NCBI GenBank assembly: GCA_902783285.1
Contig: CACZQM010000049.1
Coordinates: forward strand, 1-33,570
Direction: 5' to 3'
Length of the DNA stretch: 33,570 nt
Source: an uncultured Desulfovibrio sp.
GTDB lineage: Bacteria > Desulfobacterota > Desulfovibrionia > Desulfovibrionales > Desulfovibrionaceae
In this document: one piece after another, positions 17,160-23,689 of the stretch
Layout of the letters: each line of letters opens with the position of its first letter
How positions within the stretch are numbered: position 1 is the first letter of the stretch
Program-made: the position numbers and the translations under genes
The notes under the pieces: generated by a model
What the model was told of the DNA's origin: nothing
The model's input: only the letters and a program-made list of their open reading frames with translations
The model's database searches: none

Positions 17160-18695
17160 CTAGGCGGCGGCCTCGCGCTTCGCGCTCCATGCGCTGAGCG
17201 CGGCAAGGAGGACGATCAGCAGCCCGCCGGCCACGAGCAGGCATATCCAGGGGTTGGAGCTGACGAAACCGACCATCAGGTAGCCGCAGGCGCTGCAGGT
17301 GGCAGCCAGCAGCGCGTAGGGCAGCTGCGTGGAGACGTGGTCGATATGGCTGCAGCCGGCGCCTGCGCTCGAAAGGATGGTCGTGTCCGAGATGGGCGAG
17401 CAGTGGTCGCCGAACACGCTCCCTGCAAGGGTGGCGGAAAGGGCGACGACCAGCAGTTCGGGGCAGAGCGTCTGGGCGATGGGCACCACCAGGGGGATGA
17501 GGATGCCGAAGGTGCCCCACGCCGTGCCGGTGGAGAAGCTCAGGAAGCCGGCTATGATGAAGATGAGGAAGGGCAGCATGGGGCCGACCATGCTCCCGCC
17601 TGTGACCAGGGATTCCACGAACTTGGGGGTCTGGAGCAGTTCCTGGCAGACGCCGCTCAGCCCCCAGGCGAGCACGAGCACCAGGTTGGCGGGCAGCATG
17701 GCCTTCATGCCTTCCACCAGGCCGTGCATGAATTCCGCAAGCGCCATCAGGCGGCGCGGCACATACTGCAGGAAGGCCACCACGAGGGCGCCGAAGGAAG
17801 CCCATACCAGCGAAGGTGAGGCATCGCAGTTGCCGAGGGCGGCGCCGAAGGTATGGTAGGCGGCGTCTTTGCCCCAGTAGCCGCCGCTGTACATCATGGC
17901 CAGCACGGCAAAGACGATGAGCGCGCCAATGGGCAGGAGCATGTCGAGCACGGTGCCGTTCTTGATGTCGAGCTTGCCCTGTTCCTGCTGCGCCAGGGAG
18001 CCGAGGTCGCCCTGGACCGCGCGCTTTTCGGCGCTGCGCATGGGGCCGAAATCCCAGTTGAAGAAGCAGAGCAGGGCGACGAGCAGCAGGGAGAGCAGGG
18101 AGTAGAAATTGTAGGGGATGGCGGCGATGAAGGCGGACATCTCGCTTTCAAAGGCGCCCGTCGCCTTGAGGTTGCTGCCCACGGATGCAGCCCAGCTGGA
18201 TATGGGGGCGATGATGCAGATGGGCGCGGCCGTGGCGTCGATGATGTAGGCCAGCTTGGCGCGGGAAATGCTGTACGTGTCGGTGACGGGCTTCATGACG
18301 GTGCCGACAGTGAGGCAGTTGAAGTAGTCATCGATGAAGATGAGCGCCCCCAGCCCGCAGGTGGAGAACATGGCGGAGCGCCTGCTCCGGATGCGCGACG
18401 TCGCCCATTTCCCGTAGGCGCGGGATCCGCCGGCCATGGTTATCACATAGACCAGGGCGCCCAGGGCGGAGCAGAACATGATGATGTTGAAGTCGACGCG
18501 CTTGCCCATGATGGCGAAGGCGGACTGCACGGTGTTCATGAAGATGAAGTCCGCGCCCGTTCCCACGGAATAGATGAGCGTTCCGGAAAGGATGCCGATC
18601 ATCAGCGAGGAAAAGACTTCCTTGGTGATCAGCGCCAGGAGAATGGCAATGATCGGGGGCAGAAGGGACAGCCACCCGGCAAAATACGGTTCCAT
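17160..18695 (-). CDS. NhaC-family Na+/H+ antiporter
   Basis: A 511-residue membrane protein with about 11-12 hydrophobic segments. Features of the NhaC/ArsB-superfamily type are visible: an N-terminal LLPPIIAILLALITKEVF segment, FIDDYFNCLTVG, and FGDHCSPISDTTILSSAGAG, whose acidic and polar residues form the ion path in this family. It would exchange Na+ (or an organic substrate, as in the malate-lactate NhaC relatives) for protons across the inner membrane. The exact substrate cannot be read from sequence. The start at 18695 has a GAGGG site upstream. It lies 61 bases after the SLOG gene and may be partly co-transcribed with it. Confidence 0.9.
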   Translation of the reverse strand: MEPYFAGWLSLLPPIIAILLALITKEVFSSLMIGILSGTLIYSVGTGADFIFMNTVQSAFAIMGKRVDFNIIMFCSALGALVYVITMAGGSRAYGKWATSRIRSRRSAMFSTCGLGALIFIDDYFNCLTVGTVMKPVTDTYSISRAKLAYIIDATAAPICIIAPISSWAASVGSNLKATGAFESEMSAFIAAIPYNFYSLLSLLLVALLCFFNWDFGPMRSAEKRAVQGDLGSLAQQEQGKLDIKNGTVLDMLLPIGALIVFAVLAMMYSGGYWGKDAAYHTFGAALGNCDASPSLVWASFGALVVAFLQYVPRRLMALAEFMHGLVEGMKAMLPANLVLVLAWGLSGVCQELLQTPKFVESLVTGGSMVGPMLPFLIFIIAGFLSFSTGTAWGTFGILIPLVVPIAQTLCPELLVVALSATLAGSVFGDHCSPISDTTILSSAGAGCSHIDHVSTQLPYALLAATCSACGYLMVGFVSSNPWICLLVAGGLLIVLLAALSAWSAKREAAA

Positions 18696-18724
18696 AGCAC
18701 CCTCATAACAAAAAAGTTTTGCAT

Positions 18725-18753
18725 CTGATAGCAGAGTTGCGGATTTTTCTCAA
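18725..18753 (-). promoter_or_regulatory. candidate sigma70 promoter of nhaC
   Basis: On the minus strand TTGAGA is separated by 17 bases from TATCAG. It lies in the 61-base gap between the SLOG stop and the nhaC start. The -10 match is partial, so this is a candidate only. Confidence 0.4.
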
Positions 18754-18756
18754 GGG

Positions 18757-19158
18757 TTACTTTTCCTTTTTTAAGCCGCTGGCGGCCGTGAGCGTCCCCT
18801 GCACGCAGGCGGGGGCCGGGTGGTCCGCGCCCATCAGGATGACGCGCACCGGGCGGCCCAGCCTGCGCGCATGCGCGATGGTGAACTGCGTGCCCCTGGA
18901 ATGCCCGTCCCAGACGGCAAGCATGGCGTCGCAGGCTTCGGCTATGGCTTTGTCCCGCAGGAGGGGGGCGGTCCTTCCGTGCAGCCTGTAATCCGGCCTG
19001 ATGACCAGCGCGGGGATGCCGTGCCGCCGGGCATACTCTTCGGCGCAGGCATCGACGCCGCGCGCCCCTCCGCTGATGATGAGCGACGGCCGTTCCGTGA
19101 TGAGCGGGGCCAGGTCCACGGAGGCGATGCTCCGGCTGCCGATGATGGCGAGTTTCAT
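18757..19158 (-). CDS. SLOG-family protein (DUF2493/YspA-like)
   Basis: A 133-residue protein with a small Rossmann-like fold: KLAIIGSRSI at the N-terminus and IISGGARGVDACAEEYAR near residue 30, then a VIRPDY and WDGHSRGTQF segment. This is the pattern of the SLOG superfamily (DprA/LOG/DUF2493), which binds nucleotides or nucleotide-derived ligands. It is far shorter than DprA and has no DNA-processing extensions. GGGAG precedes the ATG at 19158; a long in-frame extension upstream is antisense-like low-complexity sequence and is rejected. Function is unknown. It is the second gene after the GAF gene. Confidence 0.75.
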   Translation of the reverse strand: MKLAIIGSRSIASVDLAPLITERPSLIISGGARGVDACAEEYARRHGIPALVIRPDYRLHGRTAPLLRDKAIAEACDAMLAVWDGHSRGTQFTIAHARRLGRPVRVILMGADHPAPACVQGTLTAASGLKKEK

Positions 19159-19213
19159 AACGCTCCCGGCCGCGGCGGGCAAAAGGTCATGGACGCCGCC
19201 CGCGCCGCGGTCT

Positions 19214-20131
19214 TTACGCCCTGGCGTGACGTGACGACAGCCATTCGAGGGTGTGCGAAAGTTCTCCGGCGGCGAGCGCAAGGAAGGAACGGAGCCCGCG
19301 GGAGATCGGCATCGGCCCGGAGGATCCGAGGTACAGGACCCCGCACAGCCCGGAGTGCATGGAAACGGGCAGGCAGGCATAGCCGGGGAAGTGCTTTTCG
19401 AACGGCGTCTTGGGGAAGACCGCCGGACTGCCGGGATCGCCTTCGCAGAAGAGGGAGCGGTCGTTGCGGAACGTCCAGCCGATGATGTCGCTGTAAAAGG
19501 AAAAGACGAGTTTTCGGGCATCCTGCGGGGCGGCCGGGGTGCAGTATTCGATGCGGTAATGCCTGTCGTCGGCCCGCGTGGCAAAGGCAGCGAAATCGAA
19601 TCCGCCCTGGCGGCGGAGCAGGGCGAGCAGGGCTGCGATGTAGCCTGTCCAGCCCGTGTAGCGCAGGCGCAGCGCGCTGAGTTCTTCCAGGCTGGCCATG
19701 TAGCCGGATCCTTCCTGCCCGTCACTGGCGGCGCAGGCCAGCGCCAGCGTGCGGGAGAACCCGCCGAAAAGCTTTTGCTTCTCAGGCGGGAAGGCGTTTT
19801 CTTCCAGGCTGTCGATGCAGGCGACGCCCACGCCCGGGACGAAGCAGCCCATGAAGGATCGGACGTCCGGGATCGCGCTGTCCTTGTAATAGGTCAGGTA
19901 TCCGCGGGATCTCTGCAGGGAGTTGACCACCAGCCGGCTCTTGTTGCGGAGTATCCAGCCCGCCAGCCCCTTCCCCGGATAGAGGAGCGAGGAGCGGTCG
20001 ATGTCGTCCTGGCCGTACGCCAGGCGGATCCTGGCGCAGGAATCATCCTGCTCTTCGAAGAGCAGGATGGAATGCGCGCCGAAAACGTCTGATGCGAAGG
20101 AAAGAAGGGATTCGAGCAGTTCTGAAGCCAT
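19214..20131 (-). CDS. double GAF-domain protein
   Basis: A 305-residue soluble protein with two GAF-like halves. The first has SILLFEEQDD, then YPGKGLAGWILRNKSRLVV; the second has FDFAAFATRADD, then DIIGWTFRNDRSLF and GLCGVLYLGSSG. The repeated G-W-R-N pattern is typical of ligand-binding GAF domains. No output domain (kinase, cyclase, HTH) is present, so it may sense a small molecule and act by protein contact. The start is uncertain: ATG 20131 begins right at the first helix, ATG 20185 would add 18 residues, and neither has a clear ribosome binding site. It is divergent from the tct genes. Confidence 0.7.
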   Translation of the reverse strand: MASELLESLLSFASDVFGAHSILLFEEQDDSCARIRLAYGQDDIDRSSLLYPGKGLAGWILRNKSRLVVNSLQRSRGYLTYYKDSAIPDVRSFMGCFVPGVGVACIDSLEENAFPPEKQKLFGGFSRTLALACAASDGQEGSGYMASLEELSALRLRYTGWTGYIAALLALLRRQGGFDFAAFATRADDRHYRIEYCTPAAPQDARKLVFSFYSDIIGWTFRNDRSLFCEGDPGSPAVFPKTPFEKHFPGYACLPVSMHSGLCGVLYLGSSGPMPISRGLRSFLALAAGELSHTLEWLSSRHARA

Positions 20132-20276
20132 GGCGACAAGGGAGTTGCATGTGGGATGGCTCTTTGTACCAGCATGCGCCGCCATGGGCAAGAGGTTATG
20201 CCGGCCCCTCCATGGGATGCCGTGCCGGCGGCCGCTGCCTGCCCCGGGCTTGCCCTTAAAGAGCTGCGCGGAAAGA

Positions 20277-20306
20277 TTGACAATGCGTCCGGCGCTTCGT
20301 TATTTT
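20277..20306 (+). promoter_or_regulatory. candidate sigma70 promoter of tctCBA
   Basis: A perfect TTGACA at 20277-20282 is followed after 17-18 bases by TTATTT/TATTTT. It lies about 80 bases before the tctC start, in the gap divergent to the GAF gene. The -10 is weak, but the -35 and spacing are good. Confidence 0.55.
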
Positions 20307-20384
20307 TACAGGCACCTGATCCTGGGATGCCTGGATCCAGATGGGAGCTGGCAGAAAGAGGATCGCAACGATAAGGAGAAAGAG

Positions 20385-21338
20385 ATGAAGAAATGGCATT
20401 CCCTGTTCCTTGCCGCCTTGCTGGCGCTTCCTGTTTCCGCCCAGGCCTGGCAGCCTGAAGGCGATGTCACCGTGATCGTGGCCTACAAGGCCGGTTCCGG
20501 CACGGATACGGGCGCGCGCCTGCTTGCCGCCCAGGCGCAGAAATACGTCGGCAAGACCCTGGTCATCAACAACCTTCCCGGCGGAGACGGCAAGATCGGC
20601 TGGACCGAACTTGTCAAGGCCAGGCCGAACGGCCAGACCATCGGCTTCATCAACCTTCCTACGTTCACGACGCTTGCCACGGCCAAGGGATCCACCTTCA
20701 AGACATCCGATGTCGTGCCCATCTGCAACCATCTCACAGAGACCGGCGTGGTCGTCGTCAAGGGCGACAGCAAGTGGAAGACGCTCAAAGATCTCGTGGA
20801 AGACTGCAAGGCGAACCCGGGCAAGTACCGCTGCTCGACCAACGGCGCCCAGGCTTCCAACCACACGGCGGCCCAGCTCCTGGCCACGTCGGCGGGTTTC
20901 AAGTACAAGGCCATACCCTATGGTGGCACGGCTGACCAGCTGCTTGCGCTGCGCCAGGGCGAAGTGCAGTTCTCCTGCGCCAAGGTCGCTGACATCGCCA
21001 AGCTGATCAAGGGTGACGCCCCGGAACTGCGCGTGCTGGGCGTGTTTTCCAAGAAGCGCGTTGCAGAACTTCCCGACGTCCCGACACTGGGAGAGCTTGG
21101 CTACTACCCTGAATGGTACGGTTCGGCGCGTGCGCTCGTGGCCCCGGCCGGCACGCCGCAGGAAGTCATCGATTTCTATGTCGATGCGTTCCGCAAGACC
21201 ATGGAAGACCCCGCTACGGTCGAGATGCATGCCAAGGGCGGTCTGAGCATGGATTTCATGGACAATGCCCGGCTTGGCGAACTCATCAAGGCGCAGGAAG
21301 TGTTCTGCAGCGACGTCGTTTCCAAGCTTTATCAGTGA
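20385..21338 (+). CDS. tctC: TctC/Bug-type substrate-binding protein
   Basis: A 317-residue exported protein with a classic Sec signal peptide (MKK start, hydrophobic core, cleavage expected after SAQA). The mature part has the Bug/TctC pattern: VTVIVAYKAGSGTD near the N-terminus, NLPGGDGKIGW, and AIPYGGTADQLLALRQGEVQ, which form the ligand pocket for carboxylates. It delivers a dicarboxylate or tricarboxylate, or another small acid, to the TctAB permease; the substrate cannot be told from sequence. The ATG at 20385 has an AAGGAG site. It is the first gene of a complete tctCBA set, and a hairpin follows its stop. Confidence 0.93.
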   Translation: MKKWHSLFLAALLALPVSAQAWQPEGDVTVIVAYKAGSGTDTGARLLAAQAQKYVGKTLVINNLPGGDGKIGWTELVKARPNGQTIGFINLPTFTTLATAKGSTFKTSDVVPICNHLTETGVVVVKGDSKWKTLKDLVEDCKANPGKYRCSTNGAQASNHTAAQLLATSAGFKYKAIPYGGTADQLLALRQGEVQFSCAKVADIAKLIKGDAPELRVLGVFSKKRVAELPDVPTLGELGYYPEWYGSARALVAPAGTPQEVIDFYVDAFRKTMEDPATVEMHAKGGLSMDFMDNARLGELIKAQEVFCSDVVSKLYQ

Positions 21339-21345
21339 TCTTTTT

Positions 21346-21377
21346 CCTGGAGGGAAGGGGCGGCCTTTCCCTCCAGG
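21346..21377 (+). repeat. intercistronic hairpin between tctC and tctB
   Basis: CCTGGAGGGAA and TTCCCTCCAGG form a perfect 11-bp stem with a 10-base loop, starting seven bases after the tctC stop. There is no T-tract after it, so it is unlikely to be a full terminator. It more probably protects the tctC message or limits downstream expression, giving more binding protein than permease. Confidence 0.75.
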
Positions 21378-21395
21378 TCCTATCCGGAGACCTGG

Positions 21396-21845
21396 ATGAA
21401 ACGATCCGACATAGGCGTCGTGGCGGTGATCTATGCGATCTGCCTGCTGTTTTTCGTTATGACGCTGAACCTGCCCGAACAGGCGCAGACCTATCCGCTG
21501 TGCCTCCTGGCCGGACTCTTTTTTTTAAACACCGTGTATATCGGCCGGGCCGTGCTCGCCTACCGCAGGGACAAAGCGATGGTGGACGATGTCAGTGAGT
21601 CCTTCGGCACGTTCCAGGCCGGGCAGTTTTTCGGCACTGTCGCGCTCGGCGTGCTGTACATGGTGCTGCTCTGGCTGGCAGGATTCTACATATCCACTGT
21701 CCTGTACATGCTGGCGGCCATGCTCTTCCTGCGCGTGCCCAGGCTCCACATCGCCGTCACGGCGGGAGCCATGCTGGGCATCATCTATGCCGTGTTCACC
21801 CTTTTCCTCAAGGTCCCGCTCCCGGTGGGCCTGCTGTTCAAGTAG
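21396..21845 (+). CDS. tctB: TctB, small membrane subunit of tripartite tricarboxylate transporter
   Basis: A 149-residue protein with four hydrophobic segments, which fits the small TctB family (weakly conserved, defined mainly by topology and position). The segments are near residues 7-25, 35-50, 75-100 and 110-145. It assembles with the large TctA channel subunit; its precise role is not well known. The start at 21396 follows GGAGACCTGG, and its TAG stop is 12 bases before tctA. Confidence 0.88.
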   Translation: MKRSDIGVVAVIYAICLLFFVMTLNLPEQAQTYPLCLLAGLFFLNTVYIGRAVLAYRRDKAMVDDVSESFGTFQAGQFFGTVALGVLYMVLLWLAGFYISTVLYMLAAMLFLRVPRLHIAVTAGAMLGIIYAVFTLFLKVPLPVGLLFK

Positions 21846-21857
21846 AGGAGGGCGGAA

Positions 21858-23360
21858 ATGCTTGAGACTTTGGGGATGATGGGCGCCGGCTTCGCCAACG
21901 CGCTCAGCCTGGTCAACCTGTTCGCCATGCTTGTTTCCACCACCATAGGCGTTGCCATCGGCTGCCTTCCGGGCTTGTCTGCCGCCATGGGCGTGGCCCT
22001 CCTGCTGCCCATCACCTTCGGCATGGATCCCGCGACCGGGCTCATCGTCCTGGGAGGCATCTACTGCGGAGCCATCTTTGGCGGTTCCATCTCGGCCATC
22101 CTCATCCATACGCCCGGTACGCCGGCTTCTGCCGCAACGGCCATCGAGGGGTATCAGCTCACGCTGCGCGGGCAGGCCGCGAAGGCCCTTTCCGTCGCCT
22201 GCTTCGCTTCGTTTTGCGGCGGCCTCCTGAGCTGCATCTCGCTGTACTTTTTCTCTCCTGCGCTGGCTCAGCTGGCGATGAATTTCAAAAGCCCGGAATA
22301 TTTCTGGCTTTCCCTGTTCGGACTGACCATCATTGCCGGCGTCTCCTCCAAGTCCATGCTCAAGGGGCTCATGTCGGGCGTGTTCGGGCTGCTCCTTTCG
22401 ACCATCGGCATGGACCCCATGGAAGGCGTGCCGCGCTTCATGTTCGGGCAGGATGCCCTCTACAGCGGCATCAACACCACATGCGCCCTGATCGGCCTTT
22501 TTTCCATGTCCCAGGTGCTCATCCTGGCCGAGCGGAAGATCGTGCAGCGGGCCAGGGCTGCCGCATTCAAGGACAAGCTCGGCATCTCCGGCGGCGAACT
22601 CCGGCGGATCATGCCGCCCATCATCCGTTCATGGATCATCGGCAATGTCGTAGGCATACTGCCAGGTGCCGGCGCATCCATCGCCTGCTTCATGGGCTAT
22701 AATGAAGCCCGGCGCTTTTCCAGGCATAAGGAGGAGTTCGGCAAGGGCTCCATCGAGGGCGTCGCCGGTTCCGAAGCGGCGAACAACGCCGTCACCGGCG
22801 GTTCCCTCATCCCCACGCTGACGCTGGGCATCCCGGGAGAATCCGTGACGGCGGTGCTCATGGGCGGGCTCATCATCCAGGGGCTGCAGCCCGGGCCGGA
22901 GCTGTTCACGACCTATGCCGGCATGACATACACGTTTTTTGCCGGATTCGTCCTCGTGCAGTTCTTCATGCTGGGCATAGGGCTCCTGGGCTGCAAGGGC
23001 TTCGCGCAGATCTCACGCCTTTCCGATGCCATACTCATCCCTTCCGTGTTCATCCTCTGCGTCGTCGGCTCGTACGCCATCCACAACAATTTTGTGGAGG
23101 TGGTCATCATGCTCATTTTCGGCGTGATAGGCTATCTGTCCCGCAAGTTTGACCTCAACAATGCCGCCATCGTCCTGGGGCTCATCCTCGGACCCATCGG
23201 CGAGAAAGGGCTGCGGCGCTCCCTGATGATCAACGATGGCGATCCGTCCATCCTCTTTTCTTCCACCATATGCTGGGTGCTCATCGCGCTTTGCATCATC
23301 GGCGTTTTCTCCCCTGTTTTCATGGAGATAGCCAGGCGTTCAAGAAAAAAGGCCGCATGA
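21858..23360 (+). CDS. tctA: TctA, large permease subunit of tripartite tricarboxylate transporter
   Basis: A 500-residue membrane protein of normal TctA length with about 11-12 hydrophobic segments. It shows the family signature near residues 38-80 (IGCLPGLSAAMGVALLLP, then GAIFGGSISAILIHTPGTP) and a second related stretch in the C-terminal half (GSLIPTLTLGIPGESVTAVLMG). It is the Na+- or proton-driven channel subunit. A GAGGAGGG site precedes the ATG at 21858. It is the last gene of tctCBA, and a terminator follows. Confidence 0.94.
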   Translation: MLETLGMMGAGFANALSLVNLFAMLVSTTIGVAIGCLPGLSAAMGVALLLPITFGMDPATGLIVLGGIYCGAIFGGSISAILIHTPGTPASAATAIEGYQLTLRGQAAKALSVACFASFCGGLLSCISLYFFSPALAQLAMNFKSPEYFWLSLFGLTIIAGVSSKSMLKGLMSGVFGLLLSTIGMDPMEGVPRFMFGQDALYSGINTTCALIGLFSMSQVLILAERKIVQRARAAAFKDKLGISGGELRRIMPPIIRSWIIGNVVGILPGAGASIACFMGYNEARRFSRHKEEFGKGSIEGVAGSEAANNAVTGGSLIPTLTLGIPGESVTAVLMGGLIIQGLQPGPELFTTYAGMTYTFFAGFVLVQFFMLGIGLLGCKGFAQISRLSDAILIPSVFILCVVGSYAIHNNFVEVVIMLIFGVIGYLSRKFDLNNAAIVLGLILGPIGEKGLRRSLMINDGDPSILFSSTICWVLIALCIIGVFSPVFMEIARRSRKKAA

Positions 23361-23438
23361 CCGGCGGGCGCCCCGCCCCTTTTGCGGTGAACCTGCCGGC
23401 GGGATGGCCTTGGTGCCGTCCATGCCCTTGAAACAGGA

Positions 23439-23469
23439 GCGGCGCGGCATATTGCCGCGCCGCCTCTTT
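23439..23469 (+). terminator. terminator of tctCBA, possibly bidirectional
   Basis: GCGGCGCGGCA and TGCCGCGCCGC form a perfect 11-bp stem around the loop TAT, followed by CTCTTT. It is about 80 bases after the tctA stop and 17 bases past the end of the convergent nrd genes, so it may serve both directions; the minus-strand side has only GTTTC after the stem. Confidence 0.8.
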
Positions 23470-23485
23470 GCAGTGTCATGGGGCG

Positions 23486-23677
23486 TTAGTGCATGGCGCC
23501 CATGTCGCAATGCTTGACACGGTCGCGTTCCTCGGCGGCCTTGGCGTCGTTGAAGCGTTCCAGCGTTCCCACAAGGTATCCGGTGATGCGGCGGATGCGT
23601 TCGAACCTGACGCCCGACCCGACCAAGACCTGGCTGGCGGTGGAAACTTCCCCTGTTTCTGCTTTGGCGTGGACCAT
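23486..23677 (-). CDS. small glycyl-radical subunit of split class III ribonucleotide reductase
   Basis: A 63-residue protein with the C-terminal part of an NrdD: RRITGYLVGTLERFNDAK, then EERDRVKH. RITGY closely fits the glycyl-radical signature (R-[IVT]-x-G-Y-x-[GACV]), whose Gly carries the stable radical made by the NrdG activase. The first 25 residues are unrelated linker-like sequence. A good ribosome binding site (AGGAG) overlaps the TAG stop of the large gene, eight to nine bases before the ATG, the same layout as dsrO-dsrP here, which supports separate translation. The frame is the same as that of the large gene, so readthrough would join them. No nrdG is present in the window. Confidence 0.8.
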   Translation of the reverse strand: MVHAKAETGEVSTASQVLVGSGVRFERIRRITGYLVGTLERFNDAKAAEERDRVKHCDMGAMH

Positions 23678-23689
23678 GCGGATGCTCTC

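Noticed and set aside
18757-19725. 322-codon version of the SLOG gene
   Set aside because: The extra N-terminal part is antisense-like low-complexity sequence overlapping the GAF gene; GGGAG supports the ATG at 19158.
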